From contig NZ_LR217730.1 of assembly GCF_900698985.1 (NCBI RefSeq), positions 806,001 to 870,000 on the forward strand: DNA of 64,000 bases, written 5' to 3'. The position numbers were made by a program, and so were the translations under genes. Every line of letters begins with the position of its first letter. The stretch's first letter is position 1. This DNA is from Erwinia_E haradaeae_B (GTDB lineage: Bacteria > Pseudomonadota > Gammaproteobacteria > Enterobacterales > Enterobacteriaceae). The notes below the pieces were generated by a model, which worked only from the letters and a program-made list of their open reading frames with translations, was not told where the DNA came from and ran no database searches. This document shows, piece after piece, positions 29,816-40,032 of this stretch.

Positions 29816-31069
29816 ATGTTTGAGCAAACAATGAATATTGCTAATTATGATCCTACTTTATGGCACGCCATGAGCAAGGAAAAACAACGCCAAGAAGAAC
29901 ATATTGAGTTGATTGCTTCCGAAAATTACACTAGCCCGCGTGTCATGGAAGCACAAGGATCTCACTTAACAAATAAATATGCTGAAGGATACCCTGGAAA
30001 ACGCTATTATGGTGGATGCCAGTACATAGATATTATTGAGCAACTAGCTATTGATCGCGCTAAAAAACTATTTGGAGCTGATTATGCTAATGTACAACCC
30101 CATTCAGGTTCACAAGCAAATTTTGCTGTTTACTCTGCATTATTAAATTATGGTGATACTGTCCTAAGCATGCACTTAACTCATGGGGGGCACCTTAGCC
30201 ATGGGTCCCCAGTAAATCTTTCAGGTAAACTCTACAATATAATTTCATATGGAACTGATAATACCGGTCAAATCAATTACAACCAAATAAACGAACTTGC
30301 TAAAAAATATCAACCAAAAATGATTATTGGTGGCTTTTCTGCCTATTCTGGCTTATGTGATTGGAAGATCATGCGTGAAATTGCTGACCGTGTTGGTGCA
30401 TATCTTTTTATTGACATGGCCCATGTTGCTGGATTAATTGCTGCTAATCTTTATCCAAATCCATTACCTTATGCACATATTGTAACTTCAACCACCCATA
30501 AAACACTAGCTGGTCCTCGTGGGGGTATTATATTAGCATCAGGTGGAAATAATGAATTCTATAAAAAAATCAATGCTGCTGTCTTTCCTGGCGGACAAGG
30601 AGGGCCATTGCTGCATGTTATTGCGGGCAAAGCTGTAGCCTTTAAGGAAGCAATGGAACCTGAATTTAAAATCTATCAAAAAAATGTAACTAAAAACTCC
30701 AAAGCAATGGTATCAGTCTTTTTAAATCGAGGGTATAATGTAGTTTCTGGTGGTACGCATAATCACCTTTTTCTTTTAAATTTAATAAATAACAACCTTA
30801 CTGGACAAATAGCAGAAAATACTTTGGGTCATGCGAATATTACTATTAATAAAAATAGCATTCCTAATGATCCTCAAAACCCATTTATTACATCTGGGAT
30901 CCGTATTGGATCCGCAGCTGTAACACGTCGTGGCTTGAAAGAAGATGACGTGTGCTTAGTAGCAAACTGGATTAGTGATATTCTTGAAAACATAAACAAT
31001 CAAGAAATTCGTTGGAACGTAAAAAAACAAGTAATAGACCTATGTTCCAAATTTCCTGTTTATGAATAA
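29816..31069 (+). CDS. glyA: Serine hydroxymethyltransferase
   Basis: GlyA interconverts serine and glycine and charges tetrahydrofolate with a one-carbon unit, using PLP. Its 417 residues match the E. coli length. The signature ELIASENYTSPRVMEAQGS is near 35-53, YPGKRYYGG follows, and the PLP lysine is in TSTTHKTLAGPRGG near 229. GGAG lies 7 nt before the ATG. It stands alone between two long spacers. Confidence 0.98.
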   Translation: MFEQTMNIANYDPTLWHAMSKEKQRQEEHIELIASENYTSPRVMEAQGSHLTNKYAEGYPGKRYYGGCQYIDIIEQLAIDRAKKLFGADYANVQPHSGSQANFAVYSALLNYGDTVLSMHLTHGGHLSHGSPVNLSGKLYNIISYGTDNTGQINYNQINELAKKYQPKMIIGGFSAYSGLCDWKIMREIADRVGAYLFIDMAHVAGLIAANLYPNPLPYAHIVTSTTHKTLAGPRGGIILASGGNNEFYKKINAAVFPGGQGGPLLHVIAGKAVAFKEAMEPEFKIYQKNVTKNSKAMVSVFLNRGYNVVSGGTHNHLFLLNLINNNLTGQIAENTLGHANITINKNSIPNDPQNPFITSGIRIGSAAVTRRGLKEDDVCLVANWISDILENINNQEIRWNVKKQVIDLCSKFPVYE

Positions 31070-31508
31070 ATAATTATATAACGCGACGATTGTTAGCTTC
31101 AGTAAAATTTTATATTTTTTACAGTATATCTGTATCTTGAATGATAAAATAAATGTATAACTCTTCTTAATTAATATGGAAAACTATAAGTATTGCTCTT
31201 TATATCTGAACAGATTACTTTAAAATAAATATATATTAGCATTCTAATACTTTAATTAATGTTTTTATAAGATTCAATAAGATTGATATCTTATAGAATT
31301 CTCTAGAAATAGTAATTATTTGATGTATACTCCTTTATCATAAACATGATACTTTGCTTTATATTTATAAAAATTAAAAAAAATAATATTGATTATGTAC
31401 TATAAGTCTATCCGTTATACTATAGATAATAAACATACTTAGTTGGACGAAACAAATCATTATATTTGTAGTATGCATATAAAAAAGAATAAATAATACA
31501 TTGAATTT
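31070..31508. other. AT-rich spacer between convergent glyA and sufE
   Basis: 439 bases with no gene. I see no GC-rich hairpin with a T run, so termination for both genes is not evident by eye. Confidence 0.45.
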
Positions 31509-31931
31509 TTAATGATTTATAAAGCATTGTGATTGTTTATGAATAACACAAATCATAGCTCCAAGACCATTCGAACGAGATGGTGTTAATTGTTGTATAA
31601 GATTAAGGTTTAATAACCACGATCGTACGTTAAAATATATAATATCTTGTGGTGTCATGCGTTGATAGCAACAAAAAATAATGGCCAATAACCCCTTAAC
31701 AAGTGCTGAATCACTATCTCCATCTAAAATTACTAAACCTTCTTTATCAGTATTGACTGTAATCCATACTTGACTTTGGCAACCAGGAACAATATTTTTT
31801 GGATGATATAAAGTTTTAGATGGTATCGGAAGAGCGGAGCCTAACTCAATAATATATAAATATTTTTCTTCCTGGTTAATGCAACGATGAAAATTATAAA
31901 CTAGTATATCTCTATCCAAAAAAACAGACAT
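31509..31931 (-). CDS. sufE: Cysteine desulfurase sulfur acceptor SufE
   Basis: SufE takes persulfide sulfur from SufS and hands it to the SufBCD scaffold. The 140-residue protein (E. coli 138) has the acceptor Cys in VPGCQSQVW near 51, EEKYLYIIELG, GDSDSALVKGL and LTPSRSNGL. It keeps suf order and strand, but lies 761 bp from sufS, whereas the two are adjacent in E. coli. Confidence 0.95.
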   Translation of the reverse strand: MSVFLDRDILVYNFHRCINQEEKYLYIIELGSALPIPSKTLYHPKNIVPGCQSQVWITVNTDKEGLVILDGDSDSALVKGLLAIIFCCYQRMTPQDIIYFNVRSWLLNLNLIQQLTPSRSNGLGAMICVIHKQSQCFINH

Positions 31932-32692
31932 GCTTCCTCGCTTGAGTAGTTATATTAGTAATTTTCTATATAGATAATATTTTAGTACATATAGCCTCTA
32001 ATATGCATCATAGACATGATACTAATGACCATCTTAATCTCAACAAAAATCATATAAACAAATTATAGTAAAGAAATAATCAAAAATAAATTACAAAATA
32101 AGTGATTTTTATTATCACATCAATTGAAGGAGATCCTATTTTAAAAAAAACTTTCAATCACCAGACTACTTAAGCATATCGAAATCAACTGATTCATTTT
32201 CATATCGTATACGTCAAACAAAAGCACTCGTTACTGTATACTGTGCTATAATATATTTTATAGATCTATTGAGTAATATATGATAGAAAAATAAATCACA
32301 TCTATTACTAATTTAATATATTTATTTTTCATATAATTGCAGAATACATCTAGCATAAGCGCTGACTCTATACAATACCTCCTATCGTAATGATATTTTT
32401 AAAATAAATAAAAAACTACTAATTAAATCTATATAATAAGTAAATACATATTATATAGATTATTTAGTTTTCTTAAAAATTTACATCGATTATTAACATT
32501 ACAATAGATAATCGGCATCATCAAGAAACATTAAACAGTAATTATGACAATAATATATCGCTTAATATATTTTTAAAAAAGGTCTACATAATATATTTAA
32601 TACTTTATTTTAAATTTTATATATAATTTAATAACTATAATAAAAACATACTTTTTTTATAGTATCTTCTAATATATAAATTAAAAAATAAT
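31932..32692. other. Gene-free spacer inside the suf operon
   Basis: 761 bases between sufE and sufS. No open frame, known relic or transposon end is visible. E. coli has nothing here, so this is either expanded junk or the relic of an insertion. sufE may need its own promoter. Confidence 0.5.
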
Positions 32693-33913
32693 TTAACTTA
32701 ATAAATGATGAATACGAATTAAACCAGATACCAGGCGATCTACTTCATCTTCAGTATTATAGAGAACCAGAGAAGCACGACACATCGACGAAACACCATA
32801 ATGCTTCATTAACGGCATAGCACAATGGTGGCCAGTACGAATAGCTATGCCATATTGATCTAAAAAACTACCTACATCAAACGCATGATAAGATCCCAAA
32901 TTAAAAGCTAGCACTCCGATAGCTTGAGATGGGCTATAAATGATTATATCTGGCACATCTAATAATTTATTTAACGCATAATTCATTAATTTCTTTTCAT
33001 GCTGAAAAATACTATCCATCCCTAGCTCACTTACCCATTGTAACGCAGCTCCCAAGCCAATGATTGACCCAATGTTTGGTGAGCCTGCTTCAAACACCCA
33101 AGGAGCTGTAGTATATGTCGTCCCCTTACTAAGACTAACAGTAGAAATCATTGATCCTCCACCCTCCCATGGTGGCATTAATTCTAAAATTTTTTTACGA
33201 CCATATAAAATACCAATACCGGAAGGTCCGTAAATTTTATGACCAGAAAAAACATAAAAATCACAATCTAAATCCTGAACATCTACCGTATCATGCATGA
33301 TTGCTTGAGCGCCATCGATTAATGTTACTATCCCAGATGCTTTAGCCTGAGAAATAATTTTTTTTACCGAATTTATAGTACCCAATACATTAGAAACATG
33401 AGTTAATGCTAATAAGCGCGTACGAGAATCTATTAAGGATGATAAATACCTTACATCTAATGTCCCAGAACATGTCAAAGGAATATAACGTAATTCAGCA
33501 TTGATACGCTTCACAAGCATCTGCCAAGGCACAATATTCGCGTGATGTTCCATTTCTGTGATAATGATATTATCACCAGGCTTTAATTGACTACCCCCCC
33601 AGCTATGTGCTACTAAATTAATTGCTTCTGTTGCCCCTTTAACAAATACTATCTCTTCTGCGCTCGCCGCGTGTAAGAAATTGGCAACTTGTGTACGAAT
33701 GTTCTCCATCCTAGTGGTAGCATTAGAACTTAAGGTATGAATTCCACGATGCACCGCTGCATGTTCATGCTGATAGAAATAAGATTCAGCATTAAGAACA
33801 AATTGTGGTTTTTGCGCAGTAGCTGCACTATCTAAATAAGCCAATGGATATCCATTTACTTCTTCGGCTAATAATGGAAATTCTAAACGAATACTAGTAA
33901 TATCAAAACTCAC
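32693..33913 (-). CDS. sufS: Cysteine desulfurase SufS
   Basis: SufS is the PLP enzyme that releases sulfur from cysteine for Fe-S clusters. It has 406 residues, as in E. coli. The PLP lysine is in FSGHKIYGPSGIG near 226 and the active Cys in RTGHHCAMPLM near 364. AYLDSAATAQKP marks the N-terminal region. It starts 5 bases after sufD. Confidence 0.98.
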   Translation of the reverse strand: MSFDITSIRLEFPLLAEEVNGYPLAYLDSAATAQKPQFVLNAESYFYQHEHAAVHRGIHTLSSNATTRMENIRTQVANFLHAASAEEIVFVKGATEAINLVAHSWGGSQLKPGDNIIITEMEHHANIVPWQMLVKRINAELRYIPLTCSGTLDVRYLSSLIDSRTRLLALTHVSNVLGTINSVKKIISQAKASGIVTLIDGAQAIMHDTVDVQDLDCDFYVFSGHKIYGPSGIGILYGRKKILELMPPWEGGGSMISTVSLSKGTTYTTAPWVFEAGSPNIGSIIGLGAALQWVSELGMDSIFQHEKKLMNYALNKLLDVPDIIIYSPSQAIGVLAFNLGSYHAFDVGSFLDQYGIAIRTGHHCAMPLMKHYGVSSMCRASLVLYNTEDEVDRLVSGLIRIHHLLS

Positions 33914-33918
33914 TACAC

Positions 33919-35211
33919 CTATCCTCCAATACGATCAGTAATGCGTTTTTGCACAGCTTCTTTAAGTAGAGAATTAGATAAGAACTCTGTAACTTCAGAA
34001 CAAAATGCATCTATAATCATGCGCTGTGCAATAGATTTTTTGATTCCACGCGTCCCTAAATAAAAAATCTGCTCTTCGTTAATACATGAAATTGTTGCTC
34101 CATGCCCACATTGAACATCATCATTATAAATTTCCAACTGAGGTCGCGTATAAACTTCCCCTGTAGAACCTAACAGCAAGTTGTTATTACTCATCTGTGC
34201 GCAAGTTTTTGGTGCATGTAAGGATACTTTAAGTGTGCCATTAAATACCGCTTTTCCGCAGTCGTATATAATATTTTTATGTAACTGCTGGCTATTACAA
34301 GAAGCATTGGTATGCTCTAACCAAGTTCGATTTTCAAATACTTCTGTACCGATCGGTATCATTAAACTATTTAATATCAACCTGGAGCTATCTCCATAAA
34401 GTTTAACACTAGTCTGATGACGTGTTAACCTGGATCCTAATAAAAAATTATGACTTTCTGCGTGGGTATTAGACCCTACGTTTAAATCGTTATGAGAAAA
34501 GTGATAACCACTAGAATCTTCAAAAGAAAAATAATAATGCTTAAACTTAGAATTATTACCAATATTTGCAGTAAATCGTGCCATATTCAAGTAAGATGAG
34601 CTATTTACAGTAATAAAGTGCTCAATAACTACGACCTCACTAGAAGAATCTTGTTGTAGATGACAACGATATCCTGAAGTATATAATTTATTAGAAGCAC
34701 TACAATGACTATAACCACTACCAGTAGTAACATGTAATAGATACAATGGACGCATTGCTTTTTTACCAGAAGCAAGGTGAATAAACGTAACTTGATCAAC
34801 AAGACTTTCTGTCAAATGCAAAAAAAATTCAGGATAAATAGGAGTCTTAAACGCCTCCTTTTGAGATGCACTAGGAATTATATGAATAGTAAAAGGATCA
34901 TGCTCAGCATCACTTAATTCAGATGAAAAACGTCCATCTACAAAAACCAATCGTAATGCATCAATCGGAAGAGCATATTCTATAACAATATTTAAACTTA
35001 AAATAACAGGATTTGGCAAAACAAACTTCTGATTTAGTAACCAATCTAATGGTATACATCTCCAATCTTCTTGCGTCTTCTCAGGAAAACCCAACCGTAA
35101 TGCCTCATTCCAATGTTTACGCGCCTGCAAACTATCAATATTATCTCGTGTTTCTAACAAATTTTTCCATTTTCGTAATATATCATCATTCTTGGTCAAC
35201 AAGCCAGGCAT
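33919..35211 (-). CDS. sufD: Fe-S assembly scaffold protein SufD
   Basis: SufD pairs with SufB and the ATPase SufC to form the Fe-S assembly scaffold. The 430-residue protein (E. coli 423) has the C-terminal beta-helix region with CGHGATISCINEEQIFYLGTRG and NNLLLGSTGEVYTRPQLEIY. Its start overlaps the sufC end by 26 bases. The N-terminal third is more divergent than the rest, as is usual for the family. Confidence 0.96.
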   Translation of the reverse strand: MPGLLTKNDDILRKWKNLLETRDNIDSLQARKHWNEALRLGFPEKTQEDWRCIPLDWLLNQKFVLPNPVILSLNIVIEYALPIDALRLVFVDGRFSSELSDAEHDPFTIHIIPSASQKEAFKTPIYPEFFLHLTESLVDQVTFIHLASGKKAMRPLYLLHVTTGSGYSHCSASNKLYTSGYRCHLQQDSSSEVVVIEHFITVNSSSYLNMARFTANIGNNSKFKHYYFSFEDSSGYHFSHNDLNVGSNTHAESHNFLLGSRLTRHQTSVKLYGDSSRLILNSLMIPIGTEVFENRTWLEHTNASCNSQQLHKNIIYDCGKAVFNGTLKVSLHAPKTCAQMSNNNLLLGSTGEVYTRPQLEIYNDDVQCGHGATISCINEEQIFYLGTRGIKKSIAQRMIIDAFCSEVTEFLSNSLLKEAVQKRITDRIGG

Positions 35212-35932
35212 AGCCGTTTTCCTCCAGTTTCTGTACCAACCAAAAACCTCCTGATTTTACAATCCGTCCATGAGATAACACATGCACAAAAGATGGTTTT
35301 ATATAATCTAATATACGCTGATAATGCGTAATAATAATAAACGAGCGTTTATTATTACGGAGACTATTAACACCATGAGAAATAATTCTTAACGCATCAA
35401 TATCCAGTCCAGAATCAGTTTCATCTAAAATACATAAAACCGGCTCTAAAAGGGACATCTGTAATATATCATTACGTTTTTTTTCCCCTCCAGAAAATCC
35501 AACATTCATAGAACGAGTCATAAGCTCCTCAGAAATTTCTAATAAGCTCATTTTTTCTTTAATCATATCTTGAAGATCAAATCTATCGAGGGCATCCTGC
35601 TGACGATATTTACGTATAGAATTAACTGCTGTTCGTAAAAACAGATTGTTATTTACTCCAGGAATCTCCACTGGATACTGAAAAGCCACAAAAATCCCTT
35701 CCCCTGCGCGCTCCTCTGGACCTAACTCTAACAAATTCTTACCTTTTAATGTCACACTACCTTGGTCTACTTCATAATCTTTATGCCCCGCTAAGGTAGC
35801 AGCGAGGGTGCTTTTTCCTGAACCATTAGGACCCATAATGGCATGCACTTCACCTGGTTTTACCTTAAGATTTAAACCGTTAAGGATTTTGTGATCACCA
35901 ACACTAACATGTAAATCTTGAATTCTTAACAT
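35186..35932 (-). CDS. sufC: SufBCD complex ATPase SufC
   Basis: SufC is the ABC-type ATPase that drives the SufB/SufD scaffold; it is soluble and not a transporter. At 248 residues it matches E. coli. Walker A is GPNGSGKST near 35-43, the signature is GFSGGEKKRNDI, and Walker B is LCILDETDSGLDIDA. sufB ends 36 bases upstream and sufD overlaps its 3' end. Confidence 0.97.
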   Translation of the reverse strand: MLRIQDLHVSVGDHKILNGLNLKVKPGEVHAIMGPNGSGKSTLAATLAGHKDYEVDQGSVTLKGKNLLELGPEERAGEGIFVAFQYPVEIPGVNNNLFLRTAVNSIRKYRQQDALDRFDLQDMIKEKMSLLEISEELMTRSMNVGFSGGEKKRNDILQMSLLEPVLCILDETDSGLDIDALRIISHGVNSLRNNKRSFIIITHYQRILDYIKPSFVHVLSHGRIVKSGGFWLVQKLEENGYAWLVDQE

Positions 35933-35968
35933 ACAAGTCCTTATGAGCTATGTTTGTAATATACAATA

Positions 35969-37462
35969 CTAACCCACACTATGTGAAAGACTAATAGCAA
36001 GCAATTTCTGCGCTTCAACTGCAAATTCTAAAGGAAGTTCCGAAAAAACATCTTTACAAAAACCATTCACGATCATTGAAATCGCATCATCCTCATTAAT
36101 TCCGCGTTGTAAACAATAAAATAACTGATCTTCACTGATACGCGATGTTGTTGCCTCATGCTCCAAATTAGCAGTATTGTTTTTTACTTCAATATAGGGA
36201 AAGGTATGCGCGCCACATTGGGAGCCAATTAGCATTGAATCACATTGCGTATAATTTCGTGCATACATAGCGCTTGGCATAACCTTCACTAAGCCACGAT
36301 AAGTATTTTGACTGTTACCAGCAGCAATACCCTTAGAAATAATAGTTGAACTTGTGTTTTTGCCAATATGAATCATTTTAGTACCTGTATCAGCTTGTTG
36401 AGTTCCACTGGTTAATGCTACAGAAAAAAACTCACCAATAGAATTATCACCACGCAGAATAACACTTGGATATTTCCAAGTAATAGCCGAACCAGTTTCT
36501 AACTGAGTCCAAGACATTTTACTTCTTGTTCCAACACATAGAGCACGTTTTGTGACAAAATTTAGAATTCCACCTGAAGTATCTCTACCAGAAAACCAAT
36601 TTTGTACTGTTGAATATTTAACCGTAGCGCTTTGGTGTAAGATAACTTCCACTACGGCTGCATGCAGTTGTTGAGTCTCACGTATAGGCGCAGAGCAACC
36701 TTCCAGGTAACTAACAGAACTCCCTGTATCAGCAATAAGGAGCGTTCGCTCAAACTGACCAGTTTTTTCTGCATTAATTCGAAAATAAGTTGAGAGCTCC
36801 ATTGGACAATGGACACCCTTTGAAACATAAATAAAAGTTCCATCAGAAGCTACAGCGGCATTTAAAGCAGCAAAAAAATTATCGTTGGCAGGAACTACGC
36901 TACCAAGATACTTCTGAACTAAATCAGGATAATTATGAATTGCTTCACTAAAAGAACAAAATATAATACCTTCTTTTTTTAACTTATCACGGTAAGTGGT
37001 AGCTACAGATATTGAATCAAAAATCGCATCAACCGCTACCTCACCCTCTTCTCTCACAGGTATTCCAAGTTTCTTAAAAGTATCTTCAACTTCCTGCGTA
37101 AGATAATTAGTCGCTTGTCTACCTGTGGAGTCTATACTATCTTCTGATGGAGTATAAGTCTCACTACAACCTTGACAAGACGGCACAGAGTAATAACAGT
37201 AATCTTGATAATTCAATGCTTGATAATGAGCTTTAAGCCAGTGAGGTTCTTCCATAGTCAACCAGGCTGCGTATGCTTTGAGACGAAATGCTAGCATCCA
37301 TTCAGGTTCGTTACGTTTGGATGAAATTGCACGAACAATTTCTTCATTGATACCATCTGCAAACTTTTCAGTTTTAAGCTGAGTAGAAAAACCCTCTGTA
37401 TATTTTGAATAAGCATCCGCTATATTCTGATCATTATTAAATCTATTATTATCATGCAGCAT
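35969..37462 (-). CDS. sufB: Fe-S assembly scaffold protein SufB
   Basis: SufB is the main scaffold on which SUF clusters are built. It has 497 residues (E. coli 495). Family text includes VHCPMELSTYFRINAEKTGQ, YLEGCSAP and the C-terminal LEHEATTSRISEDQLFYC. It begins 6 bases after sufA. The intact SUF set implies Fe-S assembly by the oxidative-stress-tolerant route; isc genes are not in this window. Confidence 0.98.
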   Translation of the reverse strand: MLHDNNRFNNDQNIADAYSKYTEGFSTQLKTEKFADGINEEIVRAISSKRNEPEWMLAFRLKAYAAWLTMEEPHWLKAHYQALNYQDYCYYSVPSCQGCSETYTPSEDSIDSTGRQATNYLTQEVEDTFKKLGIPVREEGEVAVDAIFDSISVATTYRDKLKKEGIIFCSFSEAIHNYPDLVQKYLGSVVPANDNFFAALNAAVASDGTFIYVSKGVHCPMELSTYFRINAEKTGQFERTLLIADTGSSVSYLEGCSAPIRETQQLHAAVVEVILHQSATVKYSTVQNWFSGRDTSGGILNFVTKRALCVGTRSKMSWTQLETGSAITWKYPSVILRGDNSIGEFFSVALTSGTQQADTGTKMIHIGKNTSSTIISKGIAAGNSQNTYRGLVKVMPSAMYARNYTQCDSMLIGSQCGAHTFPYIEVKNNTANLEHEATTSRISEDQLFYCLQRGINEDDAISMIVNGFCKDVFSELPLEFAVEAQKLLAISLSHSVG

Positions 37463-37468
37463 TAGACT

Positions 37469-37843
37469 TTACTCAACACTAAAACTCTCACCACAGCCGC
37501 AGGCTTGGTTAGCTAAAGGATTATTAAATTTAAACACCTGATTCAAACCTATATGTACATAGTCTACTTCTGTACCATCAATATATGGCATAGCCTTCAA
37601 TGGGACAAATACACATGCACCATTACAGCTAAACATTAGGGCATCCTTAGATATCTCTGTTACTAAATTCATGGTATAACTTAATCCAGCGCATCCAGAA
37701 GTTTTTACATTTAACTGAACCCCCTTAATATTCGGCTCTTTTAATGAAAGATAGCTAATTTGCTCTGCTGCTCTATGCGTTAACGTCAATCCTTTCCAGA
37801 CAGGTGCGCCTGAATGTGAAGTAATTAATTTTTCTGATGGCAT
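37469..37843 (-). CDS. sufA: A-type Fe-S carrier SufA
   Basis: SufA passes assembled clusters to target proteins. ATG 37843 (MPSEKLITS) has GAGG 6 nt upstream; a start four codons earlier lacks this. The 124 residues (E. coli 122) contain the three conserved cysteines: TSGCAG, then CGC near the C-terminus (NQACGCGESFSVE). It is the first gene of the suf operon. Confidence 0.96.
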   Translation of the reverse strand: MPSEKLITSHSGAPVWKGLTLTHRAAEQISYLSLKEPNIKGVQLNVKTSGCAGLSYTMNLVTEISKDALMFSCNGACVFVPLKAMPYIDGTEVDYVHIGLNQVFKFNNPLANQACGCGESFSVE

Positions 37844-38784
37844 AATCAACCTCATAATACATTATCCAGACAGGGTGATAATTTCTTCTTAAAATAACCT
37901 ATACTACTATAAAACTTTACTAGATACTTTACTAGCATATCTATAATAATCGTGCATGAGCTAGAAATATTCCTTAACTTCTTTTGAATGATAACTCAAC
38001 ACTACAAATATTGATAAAACTTAAATAATTGTCCGTAATATTATAGACAATCTTTAAGATACCTCTAATATATTGATATATTGGATATCATAATTACCTA
38101 TAATAAAATATTATTAGATATAATTAAGATATAATTAAGATATAATTAAGATATAATTAAGATATAATTAAGATATAATTAAGATATAATTAAGATATAA
38201 TTAAGATATAATTAAGATATAATAAGATTATATATTTTTAAAAAAAATTTTCAGATTTTTCTATAATCAGATTTTTAAAAACAAAAAATAATAAATACCT
38301 TAAATACATATTACAGAAAAACTTAAATTTTAGATGACCTAAAATAAATCATCACTAAGATAGTGTTATACTTTTACCATAAAAATGAACATACATATTC
38401 AATTGAATTATTACTAATCTATTTTTTATTTTATATGTCATTCTTAACATTATAGACATTTACTATTTTCTTTATATATAAAAATGAAGAATAAACTTAA
38501 TTTTATAAAACATACACTATCAAATACTAAGCACATGTGCTTTTAAATCTAGCTACTAAAAACTATAATCAATAGTATAAATAATTACTTAATAACATCG
38601 AATAAAATATGATATAATAATTTTATCTAAACAAATCTAAACAAAAATAAAGAGCAAAAAAATCTAATAATTTATACCTAATGCAAACCTTTGTACTATA
38701 TTTACATATATTAATAAGTTGTTTATTATATACTCTTTATGTTGCAAACTAGAAAACACCAGTTATTAAAAATATCTGCCTGTC
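37844..38784. other. Spacer upstream of suf, with tandem repeats
   Basis: 941 bases with no gene between sufA and the lolE stop. The suf promoter should lie near 37860-37960 on the - strand, but no Fur, IscR or OxyR site is clear. The main feature is the 11-bp repeat array at 38117-38222, listed separately. Confidence 0.5.
38117..38222. repeat. 11-bp tandem repeat array, nine perfect copies
   Basis: GATATAATTAA occurs nine times without a mismatch from 38117 to 38215, then a shortened tenth copy (GATATAATAAG) ends the array. Each unit contains TATAAT, the sigma-70 -10 consensus, and the 11-base period is close to one DNA turn. It is about 270 bases upstream of sufA. Perfect identity implies recent slippage growth. 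Confidence 0.95.
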
Positions 38785-40032
38785 CTATTGAGAACTCAGT
38801 GCTTGTGCAGGGCAAAGACGACTAGCTTTTCTGGCTGGGTACCAACTAGCAAACAAGCTAAGTACGATAGATGTAACGAATATAATTACCACATCAGAAA
38901 TCTGCACCTCTGAAGGAAGAAAGTCAATAAAATAAACATCTCTAGAGAGAAAATGACAACCTGTTAATTTTTCGATAATCTCAACAATAGATGTTAATTT
39001 AAGAGCTACTAAACTCCCAATAACGATACCAACTAAACTACCTAACACACCACCTAATAGCAAGCCATACCAAATAAAAATAGATCGAATTAAAGAATTA
39101 TTTGCACCCAAAGTACGTAAAATAGCAATCTGACGACGTTTATCGTGTACTGCTATCATCAATGTGGAAGAAATGTTAAAACAAGCAATACCAATTACTA
39201 GTACTATTGATAAATATATTATAGTACGAATCATCTGAATATCGTGATACATATAACCATAAGTTCCAATCCAACTATGTAAATATACATATAAATTCAT
39301 TGCTTCTCCCACTTGACGGACAAGTAGGTCAGCCTCAAAAGGATGTTTTGCTTTAATCGCAATACCAGTAATATTATTACCGATACACAATAGTTTTTGA
39401 GCATCTTCTATTGGAATGTATGCAAGATTGTGATCAAGAACGCCATTCAGGTTAAGAATCCCAGCCAACTGTAAACGCACGTACTTTGGCTGTAATATTT
39501 GATCTTCCATATGACAACTTGGGATCATCATAGTTATCCAATCACCAATTTTTAAACTTAAGCTATTAATTATACCTTGCCCAACTAAAATCTGATGCTT
39601 ATTTGGTAAAAAATTCTTCCAAGTGTCTTCTGTCACATAAGACGATAGAGCACTCATACAGCTTTCTAATTTAGGATCAATTCCTTTTATCTGTAGCGCC
39701 AATACCTTACTGTCGCATTCAATCAAACCGGTAAATCGAATATAAGGTGCCGCTGCTACTACACCGGCTACTTTTTCTATTTTTGATAATACAGAGACCC
39801 ACGCAGTGAAGTCTCGATTAACCGGTTCAAATTCACCATGCGGCACCACTGAGAGAATACGTTGATTAAGTTCACGTTCAAAACCATTCATAGCACTCAG
39901 ACTAATTATTAGCACAGCAATACTAAGCGCAATACCAAAAGTAGATATTACTGCAACAAGAGAGGAAATACCACCTTGACTCTTGCCGTAACTAAACCGA
40001 AAACCAATAAAATAAGCAAGACTACTAATCAT
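38785..40032 (-). CDS. lolE: Lipoprotein-releasing system membrane protein LolE
   Basis: LolE forms, with LolC and the LolD ATPase, the inner-membrane machine that loads outer-membrane lipoproteins onto LolA. The 415 residues (E. coli 414) have an N-terminal membrane segment near 22-48, a large periplasmic domain and three C-terminal membrane segments (about 270-295, 315-345, 375-395). LSAMNGFERELNQRIL and KSWIGTYGYM-like HSWIGTYGYMYHD identify LolE rather than LolC. It overlaps lolD by 4 bases. Confidence 0.96.
   Translation of the reverse strand: MISSLAYFIGFRFSYGKSQGGISSLVAVISTFGIALSIAVLIISLSAMNGFERELNQRILSVVPHGEFEPVNRDFTAWVSVLSKIEKVAGVVAAAPYIRFTGLIECDSKVLALQIKGIDPKLESCMSALSSYVTEDTWKNFLPNKHQILVGQGIINSLSLKIGDWITMMIPSCHMEDQILQPKYVRLQLAGILNLNGVLDHNLAYIPIEDAQKLLCIGNNITGIAIKAKHPFEADLLVRQVGEAMNLYVYLHSWIGTYGYMYHDIQMIRTIIYLSIVLVIGIACFNISSTLMIAVHDKRRQIAILRTLGANNSLIRSIFIWYGLLLGGVLGSLVGIVIGSLVALKLTSIVEIIEKLTGCHFLSRDVYFIDFLPSEVQISDVVIIFVTSIVLSLFASWYPARKASRLCPAQALSSQ

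Noticed and set aside
38117..38222. CRISPR-like repeat array
   Set aside because: The 11-bp units are contiguous with no spacers and no cas genes nearby.
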